From positions 3,329,190 through 3,393,189 of the forward strand of contig NZ_JAGRRD010000001.1 of assembly GCF_018122735.1 (NCBI RefSeq): 64,000 nt of DNA. The letters run 5' to 3'. Each line of letters begins with the position of its first letter. Position 1 is the first letter of the stretch. Below the pieces are notes generated by a model. That model did no database searches. It was not told the origin of the DNA and worked only from the letters and a program-made list of their open reading frames with translations. The position numbers and the translations under genes were made by a program. The stretch is from Azoarcus sp. L1K30 (GTDB lineage Bacteria > Pseudomonadota > Gammaproteobacteria > Burkholderiales > Rhodocyclaceae). Below are positions 27,628 through 36,363 of this stretch, one piece after another.

Positions 27628-27647
27628 TATCGATCGTTCGTTCGATA
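27628..27647. promoter_or_regulatory. TetR-type operator, copy 1 (upstream of tetR)
   Basis: TATCGATCGTTCGTTCGATA. The ends TATCGA and TCGATA are inverted repeats of each other. It lies 33 bases upstream of the tetR start, well placed for autorepression. Confidence 0.65.
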
Positions 27648-27731
27648 CACGCCGTGATCCTTTTACCATCTTTCCCAAGGGCCAGCAGTAAGTGGCGCAC
27701 CTGTAACTGCCATATTGACCAATAATCTATC

Positions 27732-27743
27732 GAACGATCGTTC
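27732..27743. promoter_or_regulatory. TetR-type operator, copy 2
   Basis: GAACGATCGTTC is a perfect 12-base palindrome, embedded in TATCGAACGATCGTTCT. The same 17 bases recur at 27886-27902, which argues that the whole 17-mer is recognised. Confidence 0.7.
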
Positions 27744-27885
27744 TGGTACGCATTGTTGGCCGCCAAACGATCAATGTCAACCGGAAATTCGCGCTGATAT
27801 CAGGGCAATCTTCGAACATCATCATGGTGCAAAGCAGCATCCATGAATGCATTGACGGCACGATTCTGCTTGATTATTGTGAATG

Positions 27886-27902
27886 TATCGAACGATCGTT
27901 CT
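27886..27902. promoter_or_regulatory. TetR-type operator, copy 3 (dehydrogenase promoter)
   Basis: TATCGAACGATCGTTCT is identical to copy 2 over 17 bases and contains the same perfect 12-base palindrome. It lies 68 bases upstream of the dehydrogenase ATG, where it could block RNA polymerase. Confidence 0.7.
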
Positions 27903-27969
27903 CTAAAAATCCTCATCGAGATACGTTCGGCAAGTTCACCCGCCTCAAACCACACAAAGGAGACAACAA

Positions 27970-28749
27970 ATGGGTCGCGTACAAGACAAGATTGCACTCG
28001 TCACCGGCGCCGCCAACGGCCTGGGCCGCGCCACGGCAGAACTGTTCGCCCGCGAGGGCGCTATCGTTCTGCTCACCGACATCGATGACAGAAATGGCGA
28101 AGCAACGGCAGCGGCCATCTGTGCCAACAACGGCCGCGCGCGCTACATGCATCACGACGCCTCGAAGCCCGAGGACTGGAATTCGGTACTGGATGCGCTC
28201 CGCCATGCGCACGGCCGCCTCGACATCCTCATCAACAATGCCGGAGGGGGCACCTACAATGACATCGAGACTGTGACCCTGGCCGAATGGCGACGGATCA
28301 TGAGCATCAACCTCGACGCCACCTTCATCGGCACCCAGGCGGCAATCCGCTGGATGAAAGAGACAGGCGGCGGCAGTATTGTTAACGTGAGTTCGGTTGC
28401 CGCCTTCGTCGGTTCGCCCAACCTTGCCGCCTACTGCGCTGCCAAGGCCGGAATCAACCTGCTGTCGAAATCAGCCGGAGTTTACTGTGGCCAGAAGGGC
28501 TACGGCATTCGCGTCAACTCGGTTCATCCAGGGCTGGTAGAGACGAAAGCCGGGGTGGAAATGGCACGACTCGCCACCGGTGCGGGCAGTGACGAGGAGG
28601 CTATCGCCATGTTCACCGGCCTCCATCCGATCGGACGCATTGGCCAACCCGACGATATCGCGCAAGGGATCCTCTACCTGGCCAGTGACGACTCCAGCTT
28701 CGTTACCGGCTCAAGCTTGGTCATCGACGGCGGCTTCACGGCAATCTGA
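27970..28749 (+). CDS. short-chain dehydrogenase/reductase (SDR)
   Basis: A 259-residue classical SDR. The cofactor motif TGAANGLG (12-19) and an Asp at 37 after the second strand suggest NAD(H). NNAG is at 89-92, and the catalytic set is Asn114, Ser142, Tyr155 and Lys159 (YCAAK). The C-terminal VHPGLVETKAG and SSLVIDGGFTAI are typical. It is divergent from the tetR/carboxylase operon and shares its operators. In the acetophenone and 4-hydroxyacetophenone pathways an SDR of this size oxidises the secondary alcohol to the ketone, so the same role is proposed here. Oxidation of a 3-hydroxyacyl-CoA is the main alternative. Confidence 0.88.
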   Translation: MGRVQDKIALVTGAANGLGRATAELFAREGAIVLLTDIDDRNGEATAAAICANNGRARYMHHDASKPEDWNSVLDALRHAHGRLDILINNAGGGTYNDIETVTLAEWRRIMSINLDATFIGTQAAIRWMKETGGGSIVNVSSVAAFVGSPNLAAYCAAKAGINLLSKSAGVYCGQKGYGIRVNSVHPGLVETKAGVEMARLATGAGSDEEAIAMFTGLHPIGRIGQPDDIAQGILYLASDDSSFVTGSSLVIDGGFTAI

Positions 28750-28761
28750 CCGAGGAAGAAT

Positions 28762-28790
28762 GGGGGCCGGGCTCACGTCCCCCGGCCCCC
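28762..28790 (+). terminator. candidate hairpin after the dehydrogenase
   Basis: A perfect 10-bp stem, GGGGGCCGGG (28762-28771) with CCCGGCCCCC (28781-28790), starts 12 bases after the dehydrogenase stop. No T-run follows it in either direction, so it may only assist termination or act as an end-protecting hairpin. Confidence 0.45.
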
Positions 28791-28860
28791 GGCAGGCCCA
28801 CCCGGCGCAAATCCAACGCCGGGCAAGCATCCGGATATGATCGCCGAGTCGGTATTCAAC

Positions 28861-30276
28861 TCAGTACAACGGCGTGGGCAGATCGACCACATAAAGCATG
28901 TTCCGATCCACGCTGCCGTCGAACAGCTTCTTCTGCTCGACACCGCCGCTGCCATCGGGCGCGATGGCAAAGTCGTCGTCGTTGATGATGCCCAGATGGG
29001 TGGAATCGATCACCCACAGGCCTTCCATCTTGTCGTGCGGATAGTGCTGCGCGGCAATCGCGTCGTAGACAAGCGATTTCGTGGCCGGCTGAATGCTGTA
29101 GCTTGCCAGTTCCGCCCAGCCCGCGGCGAAGTTGCCATCGCTGCCCGCGTTCTTGATCACCTCTTCGAGCGTCTTGCCGTCGATCTCCAGTCCGTTCGTC
29201 GCGCTGACGCCAAACGCGGCATTGGCGGCCACCAGCGTCGTATTGCTGCGATCGACATTCGTCGCGCCAGTCAGATCAACTTTGTAGACATTCTTGCGAA
29301 TCGCCCCGGTATCGATCCCGAAGAACTTGGTATCGCGTTCGACCATCAGGAAACTGGTCGCCGTCAGGGCGACGATCTCCGAATTCGCCAGTCCGGCGGC
29401 ATCCTGCCGATACAGGTACTGGGCGGTCGCACCGGTCTCGATATTGATGGTCACGATGCGGGTGAGGTTGATGCTGCCCACGGCCGCCTTGCTCGGGTTG
29501 TACAGGTTGGACTGCATCACGCCGACCAGGGTCTTGCCGTCGGGCGTGATCGCGAGCCCTTCCATGCCACGATTGGGCCAGCGCGTGCTCAGTTCGGCCG
29601 GCAGCACACGACCGGTCCTGTTGCGCGGATCGGCCGCGAACGCGTTGATACGTTCGATCTCCTTGCCGTCGGCGGCAAAATGCACCATGTGCGGACCATA
29701 TTCGTCGCTCACCCAGAAGCTGCCGTCGGCCATGGCGACCAGACCCTCCGGATCGAGACCGCTTTCGTCATAGCCGGCAATGCCGTCGCCGTCCGGATCA
29801 AGCGACACCACGCTCCCATCGAGCGCATAGGGCGTTTCACCCGTCGAACCGAAGCTGCTGTTGGGCAAACCGGTAATCGGCCGCCCTGCAGGGTCCTTGA
29901 GGAGAATACTGCGCACGAGTTTCACTTCACCCTTGCTGTCCAGTCTGAACAGGCCGATGCGAGGCGTGTAGTCCGGGGTGACGAAGATCTTCCCTGCCGG
30001 CACGACGCCGGCTGCGGTATCGGCGTTGGGGCCGCGATCGGTCAGCGCGTAGAAGTAGCCGTCCTTGTCGGGATGTCCCGCCATCGCCGAACCGAATCCG
30101 CCCTGGCGGATCTGGGTTGCCTCGGCATTGCCCACGGTCATGAGCAGTGAGTAAGGAAGCATGGTCCCCTCGAGGCCTGGATACTTGAACGCATCGGAAT
30201 CCGAACCGCCAACACAGCCGCTCAGCACGAGACTGAGAACGAGGGGTGACAGGGCAAACGACAGATTGAGTTTCAT
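28861..30276 (-). CDS. phytase-esterase-like lipoprotein
   Basis: A 471-residue lipoprotein: the signal peptide ends at a lipobox LSGC with Cys21. The mature protein matches the esterase-like-activity-of-phytase family, a beta-propeller-like fold: YALTDRGPNAD near the start, DPEGLVAMADGSFWVSDEYGPHMV in the middle, GMEGLAITPDGKTLVG, and DKMEGLWVIDSTHLGIINDDDF near the end. Family members are exported and their substrates are mostly unknown; the name does not prove phytase activity. It is monocistronic and convergent with the dehydrogenase. Confidence 0.8.
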   Translation of the reverse strand: MKLNLSFALSPLVLSLVLSGCVGGSDSDAFKYPGLEGTMLPYSLLMTVGNAEATQIRQGGFGSAMAGHPDKDGYFYALTDRGPNADTAAGVVPAGKIFVTPDYTPRIGLFRLDSKGEVKLVRSILLKDPAGRPITGLPNSSFGSTGETPYALDGSVVSLDPDGDGIAGYDESGLDPEGLVAMADGSFWVSDEYGPHMVHFAADGKEIERINAFAADPRNRTGRVLPAELSTRWPNRGMEGLAITPDGKTLVGVMQSNLYNPSKAAVGSINLTRIVTINIETGATAQYLYRQDAAGLANSEIVALTATSFLMVERDTKFFGIDTGAIRKNVYKVDLTGATNVDRSNTTLVAANAAFGVSATNGLEIDGKTLEEVIKNAGSDGNFAAGWAELASYSIQPATKSLVYDAIAAQHYPHDKMEGLWVIDSTHLGIINDDDFAIAPDGSGGVEQKKLFDGSVDRNMLYVVDLPTPLY

Positions 30277-30514
30277 GGCTGGGTATTCGCAGAAATATTT
30301 GGAAACAGCCATGAAGTCTATGCGCGGGGTATTTCGATCAGATGGCGGGAAGATGACGGTCGCGAGGGGAGGGCGCGACCATCGTCGCTACCAAAGCCGA
30401 TACGGCACAGTCGTGGCGCGCGCCTCGGCAATTGCGGCCGACGATGAGCGCCGTCCCTCAATGGAGGACGGCTCACACAGCCAGCTCATGACTCAAGCGG
30501 CGTTCGGAAGCACA

Positions 30515-31756
30515 CTAGCGGCCGGCACGCACCAGAAAGGGCAGATTGGCCGTGGCGGCCTTGCCTCGCGCATCCCGGACGGTGATGAACAGGCGGTAGG
30601 CACCGGGCTGTTTGGGTGCAAGGAAGCGGAACTGTCCACTGTCCGAGGCGAGCATCGCGACGTCGATGCGCGGGGGAACGGCTTCGTTGTCGCCGCCGAG
30701 ACGCAGGTCGGTGGCTTCGGCCAGCACCTTCCACTCCGTACGCACGCGTTCGCCATCTGCGGTGCGCGCATCGACCCCGGCCGACACCATCTGACCGGGT
30801 ACAAACACGTCTGCCGAGATGCCGATGCCGAGAATCGTCGGCGCAGGATGCTCGACCGGTCGTCCCCAGGCCAGTGCAAGCGCATCGGTCATTTCGGTCA
30901 GGCTGCCGTCGGCAAGCAACAGACCGTGCCAGGTTTCGGTCTGTTCCTGCTTGGCCCCCCACAGAAAAGGAAATACGCCGCGCACCTGCGGCTGTCCGCG
31001 CAGGCTGGCCAGCGCGTCCCGAAAGAACGCCGCCTTCTCCCGACTGCTCAGTTCTACCGGCGCACCCCAGGGTTTGCGCCCGGCCTGCCACTGCCCCAGC
31101 GGACCGAGCTCGGCGACAACCACCGGTTTGGCAATGCCCGCACTGCGCAGGCGTTGAGCGAGATCGAACACTGCACCGGCGTAGACGTTGATGCCGAGCA
31201 GATCGACATGGGCACAGCAGTCCGCGAGCAGCTTCAGGCGCTCGAGGCTGGTATCGCCGACGACCATCATTGTCGCGTGATCGGGGTCGATCGACTTGAT
31301 CATCGCCGCCAGCCGGTCGATTTCGCGCCAGACCGGTAGCGGGTCGGCTTCGCCGGTCTCGACCTCGTTGCCAACGCCCCACGCAAGGAGCGCAGGATGG
31401 CTGCGATAGCGCGTCACGAACCTGCGGATAGCATCTTCCTGTGCCCGCCTTGCCGCCTCGCTGTCGAGCCGGAAACCGTGACGCGGGTGCCCGACCCACA
31501 GACCCATCACCACCTTGAGGCCGAGCTTTTGCGCCTCGTCCAGCACCCATGCATCGGATTCGCGATAGACACGGACGACCTTCGCCCCGGCCGCGGCGAG
31601 TTGCACCAGCGCGGCCTGATCCCCCTCGAACGCGGCACCCTGCCATTGTTCGGCCGCCGAATGCGCGAGGCCCGGGAGCATCGCAATCGCGGCCGACATC
31701 AATAAGCGTGCGGTGAAGTATCGGCAGCCAACGGATAAGTTGCGCAGGTACAGCAT
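30515..31756 (-). CDS. exported glycosidase-like TIM-barrel protein
   Basis: A 413-residue protein with a long N-terminal signal (hydrophobic core MSAAIAMLPGLAHSA). Residues about 40-300 look like a clan GH-A TIM barrel: GAKVVRVYRESD, LKVVMGLWVG, LLAWGVGNEVE with the likely acid/base Glu131, LLGINVYAG, and VVVAELGPLG with the likely nucleophile Glu217. A C-terminal beta-sandwich follows (about 320-413). It resembles the catalytic part of GH2/GH5-type enzymes or glucan-modifying proteins. The substrate cannot be inferred. The start could also be the Met at 31699. The 238 bases between this gene and the phytase-like gene hold nothing I recognise. Confidence 0.65.
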   Translation of the reverse strand: MLYLRNLSVGCRYFTARLLMSAAIAMLPGLAHSAAEQWQGAAFEGDQAALVQLAAAGAKVVRVYRESDAWVLDEAQKLGLKVVMGLWVGHPRHGFRLDSEAARRAQEDAIRRFVTRYRSHPALLAWGVGNEVETGEADPLPVWREIDRLAAMIKSIDPDHATMMVVGDTSLERLKLLADCCAHVDLLGINVYAGAVFDLAQRLRSAGIAKPVVVAELGPLGQWQAGRKPWGAPVELSSREKAAFFRDALASLRGQPQVRGVFPFLWGAKQEQTETWHGLLLADGSLTEMTDALALAWGRPVEHPAPTILGIGISADVFVPGQMVSAGVDARTADGERVRTEWKVLAEATDLRLGGDNEAVPPRIDVAMLASDSGQFRFLAPKQPGAYRLFITVRDARGKAATANLPFLVRAGR

Positions 31757-31837
31757 GAGAGCCTGGATCGGAGGTGTCTGGCTCTCGGACAGCTGCTTCG
31801 ATCCGAGGTTCGAAAAACCCCGGGCGCAGGTGCATGT

Positions 31838-31867
31838 AAAAAGGCGCCAGTCCTTGCGGCTGACGCC
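31838..31867 (-). terminator. rho-independent terminator for tpx
   Basis: On the minus strand GGCGTCAG and CTGGCGCC pair over 8 bp with one G-U, separated by nine bases and followed by five T residues (31838-31842). It lies 50 bases after the tpx stop. Confidence 0.7.
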
Positions 31868-31917
31868 CTGATCGGCATCTCCGGCTGTAACGGCAATGCC
31901 GCAGCCGGAATCAAGGA

Positions 31918-32418
31918 TTACTTCAGCACTGCCAGCGCGGCGGCATAGTCCGGCTCGTTCTTGATCTCGGACACCAGTTCGGAATGGATCACCTTGTTGT
32001 CGGCATCGAGCACGACCACGGCGCGCGCCGTCACGCCGGCGAGCGGGCCCGAGGTGATGGCAACACCGTAGTCGGTGGCGAAGCCCGGGTTGCGGAAGGT
32101 CGACAGCGTTTGCACATTATCGAGGCCTTCGGCGACGCAGAAGCGCTTGGCAGCGAAGGGCAGGTCGGCGGACACGACCAGCACCACCGTATTGTCCAGA
32201 CTGCCGGCTTCGGCATTGAACTTGCGCGTCGACGTCGCGCAGGTCGGCGTATCCAGGCTGGGAACGATGTTGAGCACCTTGCGCTTGCCGGCGAAGGCAT
32301 CGAGTCCGACATCCTTGAGATCCGCCGCGGTCAGGCTGAAAGCGGGTGCCGTCGCACCAGTCTGCGGAAAGCTGCCGGCAACATCGATGGCGTTTCCGCC
32401 CAGGGTGACTGTACTCAT
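31918..32418 (-). CDS. tpx: thiol peroxidase
   Basis: A 166-residue atypical 2-Cys peroxiredoxin that reduces hydrogen peroxide and alkyl hydroperoxides with thioredoxin. The peroxidatic Cys60 lies in [16 protein letters not shown] and the resolving Cys94 in KRFCVAEG, with the Tpx-specific end [18 protein letters not shown]. No signal peptide is seen. The start at 32418 has GGAGA about eight bases upstream; an upstream Met adds five residues without a better site. It has its own terminator. Confidence 0.95.
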   Translation of the reverse strand: MSTVTLGGNAIDVAGSFPQTGATAPAFSLTAADLKDVGLDAFAGKRKVLNIVPSLDTPTCATSTRKFNAEAGSLDNTVVLVVSADLPFAAKRFCVAEGLDNVQTLSTFRNPGFATDYGVAITSGPLAGVTARAVVVLDADNKVIHSELVSEIKNEPDYAAALAVLK

Positions 32419-32469
32419 GTTCAGATTCTCCAATAGGGTAAGGCTGCCGCGCTCATGTATCGGCGAAGG

Positions 32470-33348
32470 TCAGCGGGTGTAATAGCCTACACCAACCAGC
32501 TTGCCGTCGACGGCACGGAAGAATGTGTGCTTGCTTTCCACCTTGGCGGTTGTCGGATTGCGCCAGGCGTAGTCGAGTTCGCCACGACCATTCTTCTGCG
32601 CAATATTGATCATGTCGCTGATGACCGCCTTGCCCTTGGGGTCGCGCAGTTCGCGCCCATCGCGCCCAACCAGTGCAGGACTGGCGCCGTGTGAGAGAAA
32701 CCTGCCGTCGGCCATATTCACCACGAAGACATACAGATCGTCCCGGGTGAATCTGCCGCCCACGTTCTGGAATTCGTTCATTGCGCCACCGCTGTCCGCG
32801 GCCAGTGCCTCCACCGCCCGATCGAGCAGCTGCCGCGCCTGCTCGGCAGACGCGCGTGGCGAGTAGAAACCCACCGCCACGATGATGTCGCGCACCTTGC
32901 GGAACAGCGTCACCTTCGGCTCCTCGCGGCTCTCTACCGGATTGAGCCAGCGATATTCGACCCGACCGACATGGTCTGTTGCTGCCTTGTCGAGCATCTC
33001 GCGGAAGAAGGGCTTGCCCGTTGCATCGACTTCGGCAGCGACATTGCGCCCGATCAGCGCCGCCGAAGACCCCCCGCTCGCCAGAAAGCGTCCATCCGAG
33101 GCGAGCGCGAACACATACAGATCACCGTCGACGAAGGTACCCTGGCGGCTGAAATCGCTCAGCGCATCCGGCCCCCCTGCTTCGACATGCCTGACCGCGC
33201 GCGCGAGCAAGGCGGTGGCCCGCTTCTCATCCCAGCGCTCGGACAGTCTGACGGTCTCGGTCTTCTGGGCAAATACAGGGGCCGCTGCGGCGCCGCCCAA
33301 TACGAGCACCAGCGCGAGACCGACGGCTTTTCGGGCACGGACGAACAT
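32470..33348 (-). CDS. periplasmic tandem Cache-domain protein
   Basis: A 292-residue exported protein (signal peptide ending APVFA) made almost entirely of two Cache_2-like domains that look duplicated. The first has LYVFALASDGRFLASGGS, LIGRN, GKPFFREML, GRVEYRWLNP and IIVAVGFYS; the second has LYVFVVNMADGRFLSHGAS, LVGRD, GKAVISDMI, GELDYAWRNP and LVGVGYYTR. There is no kinase, HAMP or signalling domain, so it is a soluble ligand-binding protein rather than a complete receptor. The start at 33348 places AGGAG six bases upstream. It could serve a separate sensor or act as a binding protein; partner unknown. Confidence 0.75.
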   Translation of the reverse strand: MFVRARKAVGLALVLVLGGAAAAPVFAQKTETVRLSERWDEKRATALLARAVRHVEAGGPDALSDFSRQGTFVDGDLYVFALASDGRFLASGGSSAALIGRNVAAEVDATGKPFFREMLDKAATDHVGRVEYRWLNPVESREEPKVTLFRKVRDIIVAVGFYSPRASAEQARQLLDRAVEALAADSGGAMNEFQNVGGRFTRDDLYVFVVNMADGRFLSHGASPALVGRDGRELRDPKGKAVISDMINIAQKNGRGELDYAWRNPTTAKVESKHTFFRAVDGKLVGVGYYTR

Positions 33349-33455
33349 CGACATCTCCTGACTTTTTGAACACACGACCAACAAGATAAGAAAGTTTGCC
33401 GCCGATGTCGAGCACCACCAGCGGCAAGTTGCGTGTGCAGCGCGTGCTCAGCCCC

Positions 33456-34568
33456 TCAGCCCGCAAGGACCTCGCGCGAGGTCAGGGTGTACCTGAAAGC
33501 AGCAGGATCCAGGCTGTCGAAACGCCCCGCATCGTTCTCGCCCTGCGGATACATCAGGAAAGGCAGCACCGGCCCGGCACTGCCCGGCAACTTGACGTCG
33601 TGGCCGAAGTTGTAGGCCAGCCAGTTGGTTTCCCACGCGCCGAACAACTGTTTGCGTGCCGCGACCACCTTGGCATCGTCCAGCGCAAGCTTGCCGGGCG
33701 GTTCTTCGAGCACGACCTTGCGCACATCCGCAGGGTCGACCGGCACCCAGCCAAAACGCGACAGAAAGACCTCGGCGCGGCAGTGCTGCGCCTTCGACAC
33801 ATCACCGCTCTTGCCCAGGCTCTTGTAACCGAAACGCGAGTCGGCCACCCGTACGCCGTAGACATCGCGTGACGGCAGTCCGGCCGCGCGCGCCAGGCCG
33901 ACATACAGGGTATTGAGATCGGCGCACTTGCCCGACAGATCGCGGGTTTCAAGCATGGTGCGAATGTCGCCGATACCGCAGCCGCGGGTCTTAGGATTGC
34001 GGAAGGTGTTGTCCACGACCCACTCGTAGATCGCACGCGCCTTGTCCTCGTCGGACTTAGCGCTGCGCGTAATCTCGAGCGCGGTATCGCGCACGATACC
34101 GTCGGTCGGCAGCAGTGCGGTCGGACGCGTATAGAGCTCGAACTCGGCATCTGCCAGCTTGACCGGATTGGCTGCCGGGCGGCTGAAGTCGATGGCACGG
34201 TCGCGGGTGGCGAAACGGCTGACGACTTCGAGCACGGGGTCGACAGTGTCCGCCGCCCATTCCGCGTACAGCATGGAGGCGCCATAAACCGGGTCGGTCG
34301 CCACCCGCATTACGCTGGCATTACCCTGCCAGATATTGCCCATGGGGCGAAACCACGCGGCTGCATCAACAGAGGGCAGCGGCACCCAGGCACGCAGAAC
34401 CCCGCCAGCCTGTTGCGGTTCGACGCGGCTGGTCAGTTCGAAGGTACGCCAGCCGGCCTCGGGCGAAGGCGCAAAGACGGATGCGGGCACGCCCGCCCGT
34501 GCGGCCCAAGCGGGAACGGCCAGCGATGCGGCAAGGGCAGTGGTCTTGAAGAAGTTGCGACGGTTCAT
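33456..34568 (-). CDS. Tat-exported transglutaminase-like protein
   Basis: A 370-residue protein with a twin-arginine signal (MNRRNFFKTTALAASLAVPAWA). The C-terminal half is a transglutaminase-like cysteine protease fold with a plausible Cys-His-Asp triad: Cys215 in GKCADLN, His262 in QHCRAEVFL and Asp278 in VPVDPAD. An immunoglobulin-like N-terminal part (about 40-130) precedes it. Bacterial members act as periplasmic peptidases or isopeptidases. It is followed after 13 bases by nothing but the TlpA-like gene upstream on the same strand, so the two are co-transcribed and the thioredoxin may keep Cys215 reduced. Confidence 0.8.
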   Translation of the reverse strand: MNRRNFFKTTALAASLAVPAWAARAGVPASVFAPSPEAGWRTFELTSRVEPQQAGGVLRAWVPLPSVDAAAWFRPMGNIWQGNASVMRVATDPVYGASMLYAEWAADTVDPVLEVVSRFATRDRAIDFSRPAANPVKLADAEFELYTRPTALLPTDGIVRDTALEITRSAKSDEDKARAIYEWVVDNTFRNPKTRGCGIGDIRTMLETRDLSGKCADLNTLYVGLARAAGLPSRDVYGVRVADSRFGYKSLGKSGDVSKAQHCRAEVFLSRFGWVPVDPADVRKVVLEEPPGKLALDDAKVVAARKQLFGAWETNWLAYNFGHDVKLPGSAGPVLPFLMYPQGENDAGRFDSLDPAAFRYTLTSREVLAG

Positions 34569-34581
34569 TGTGTCTATCCTC

Positions 34582-35082
34582 TCAGTTCGGAATGGTTTGG
34601 TGTCTCATGCCGGCAGCCTCGAAAACACGGGCACGAACGGCAGCGCTGCGCCAGTCGGCCTCGCCACGCACATAGGCGCGTGGGCGGTGATCAGCGTCGA
34701 GCACGAAGGTGGTGGGAATGGTGCGAACGCCCCATTGGCGGGAAATCGCCTGGTCCGGATCGGCGATCACGGTCAGGTTTTCCATCAGGTAATCGTCTAG
34801 GAAACGGTGTGTGTCGGCAGCACGGTCGGCCACGGCCACCGTCAGCAAGGCGATGCCCGGCTCGCGCTCGTCGAGTTCAACCAGCGCCGGCATCTCGTCG
34901 CGGCAGGGTCCGCACCAGCTCGCCCAGAAATTGACCAGAACCGCCTTGCCACGGAATTTCTCGAGTGCGGCGCTCAGGGCGGCGGGCGGCGGAGCCAGTT
35001 GCCCGACCGGCTCGAAGCCCTCGGCCAACGCCCCCGCGGGCAGTGCGAGGATGGCACCGGCCAGCAGGACCACCCGTCGCAT
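34582..35082 (-). CDS. TlpA/ResA-like periplasmic thioredoxin
   Basis: A 166-residue protein with a signal peptide (LLAGAILALPAGALA) and a thioredoxin fold of the TlpA/ResA type. The redox motif WCGPC has Cys57 and Cys60, and a cis-proline loop TIPTTFVLD lies near residue 125. It reduces or exchanges disulfides in the periplasm. It lies 13 bases upstream of the Tat-exported transglutaminase-like gene. The start at 35082 lacks a strong Shine-Dalgarno; an in-frame ATG at 35133 would extend the N-terminus by 17 residues. Confidence 0.83.
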   Translation of the reverse strand: MRRVVLLAGAILALPAGALAEGFEPVGQLAPPPAALSAALEKFRGKAVLVNFWASWCGPCRDEMPALVELDEREPGIALLTVAVADRAADTHRFLDDYLMENLTVIADPDQAISRQWGVRTIPTTFVLDADHRPRAYVRGEADWRSAAVRARVFEAAGMRHQTIPN

Positions 35083-35455
35083 GTGGAGCCCGAGAATCAC
35101 CGCGACCGTTCCCGCACCGCTGTGGTGGGGCACGCCTTTCGACGCGCTGCCGCAAAGACGATGGAAGGCTTGGCGCCAGGCGCGGCGCGAGCGCGGACAC
35201 GCCCGCTATGGGCGACCAGTGAAAGGACCATATTGTCGCTCCCGATTTTTCGCTTTCTGCACCGGTGCGGGAAGCCGCCGGTACCTTGTGTGTCGACCCG
35301 GGGGCCGACGATGGGATGGCAGTGCACAGACCGCCGTTTGCGGACGAACCCGTCGTCCAGGCTTCATTCTAGGAGATTGGACGGCAGACGGGGCAGGGAT
35401 CCGTGCCCGGACCACCTGCCCCGATCATGCACACGCCACCCTCAGGCGGCAGGCA
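35083..35455. other. intergenic region without a recognised feature
   Basis: In 373 bases between htpX and the TlpA-like gene I see only short overlapping frames without signal sequences or family motifs. No terminator, RNA or repeat was recognised. It should contain the promoter of the TlpA/transglutaminase pair. Confidence 0.4.
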
Positions 35456-36304
35456 TCATGCCCGTCGCATCGCGCGCAACTTGGCGACACGCTCCGCAGT
35501 GGCGGGGTGCGTGGAAAACAGCCCGCGCAAGCCGCCACCGGACAGCGGGTTCATGATCATCATCTGCGCGGTCTCGGGATGCGCCTCGGCCGCATGCATC
35601 GGAATCCCGCGCGCGTAGGCGTCGATCTTGGTCAGCGCGCTGGCGAGCGCATCGGGATCGCCGGAGATCTCGGCACCACCGCGATCGGCACCGAACTCGC
35701 GGGTGCGACTGATCGCCATCTGGATGAGCATGCCGGCAATCGGCGCCATCAGCATGACGATGATCGACACGATCGGATTCGGACGGTCTTCACCATCGCG
35801 CGATCCGCCGAAGAACATGCCGAACTGCGCAAGCGAGGAAATCGCGCCGGCCACGGTGGCCGAAATCGTGGAGATCAGGATGTCACGGTTCTTCACGTGT
35901 GCCAGTTCGTGCGCCATCACACCGCGCAGCTCGCGCTCGGAGAGCATGCGGATGATGCCCGAGGTGGCCGCCACCGCGGCATGGTCGGGGTTACGGCCGG
36001 TGGCAAAGGCGTTGGGCTGGTCCTCGTCGATGATATAGACCTTGGGCATGGGCAGGCCGGCGCGCCGCGCCAGATCGCCCACCATGTTGTAGAGATAGGG
36101 CGAAGTGCTCTCGTCGACCTGACGGGCGTTGTACATCTTGAGCACGGCCTTGTCGGAGAACCAGTAGGCCCACAGGTTCATGCCACCGCCCAGCAGCAGG
36201 GCGATGAGCATGCCCTGCTGGCCGCCGATGGCACCACCGACGACGCCGAACAGGGCAACGATGCCAGCCATCAGGATGGAGGTCTTGATCCAGTTTCCAA
36301 ACAT
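35456..36304 (-). CDS. htpX: HtpX membrane zinc protease
   Basis: A 282-residue inner-membrane M48 metalloprotease involved in quality control of membrane proteins. Two N-terminal membrane segments (about 5-45) precede the catalytic domain, and another pair lies around 150-190. The zinc motif HELAH (132-136) is intact, with GADRGGAE carrying the third ligand candidate. The start at 36304 (MFGNWIKTS) matches the family N-terminus; the longer in-frame form has no support. Slightly shorter than the E. coli protein but complete. Confidence 0.93.
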   Translation of the reverse strand: MFGNWIKTSILMAGIVALFGVVGGAIGGQQGMLIALLLGGGMNLWAYWFSDKAVLKMYNARQVDESTSPYLYNMVGDLARRAGLPMPKVYIIDEDQPNAFATGRNPDHAAVAATSGIIRMLSERELRGVMAHELAHVKNRDILISTISATVAGAISSLAQFGMFFGGSRDGEDRPNPIVSIIVMLMAPIAGMLIQMAISRTREFGADRGGAEISGDPDALASALTKIDAYARGIPMHAAEAHPETAQMMIMNPLSGGGLRGLFSTHPATAERVAKLRAMRRA

Positions 36305-36363
36305 TGTTCGTGTTCCTTCAGAACGTTGGGGTTGCGCGATACGTGGGGCCAAACCTCGAAAAA

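Larger units (their letters stand above)
27596..27969. promoter_or_regulatory. divergent regulatory region between tetR and the dehydrogenase
   Basis: This 374-base gap has no gene. It holds three related palindromic sites (27628-27647, 27732-27743, 27886-27902) and must contain the promoters for the minus-strand carboxylase operon and the plus-strand dehydrogenase. A TTGACA-like hexamer reads leftwards at 27780-27775, but no convincing -10 follows it. The dehydrogenase has AAAGGAG about eight bases before its ATG. Confidence 0.7.

Noticed and set aside
28762-28790. Strong GC hairpin considered as a CRISPR or repeat element
   Set aside because: Single copy; best read as part of the 3' end of the dehydrogenase transcript.
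30357-30514. Possible short gene or RNA between the phytase-like and glycosidase-like genes
   Set aside because: No start with ribosome site, no hairpin-T run and no recognisable motif.
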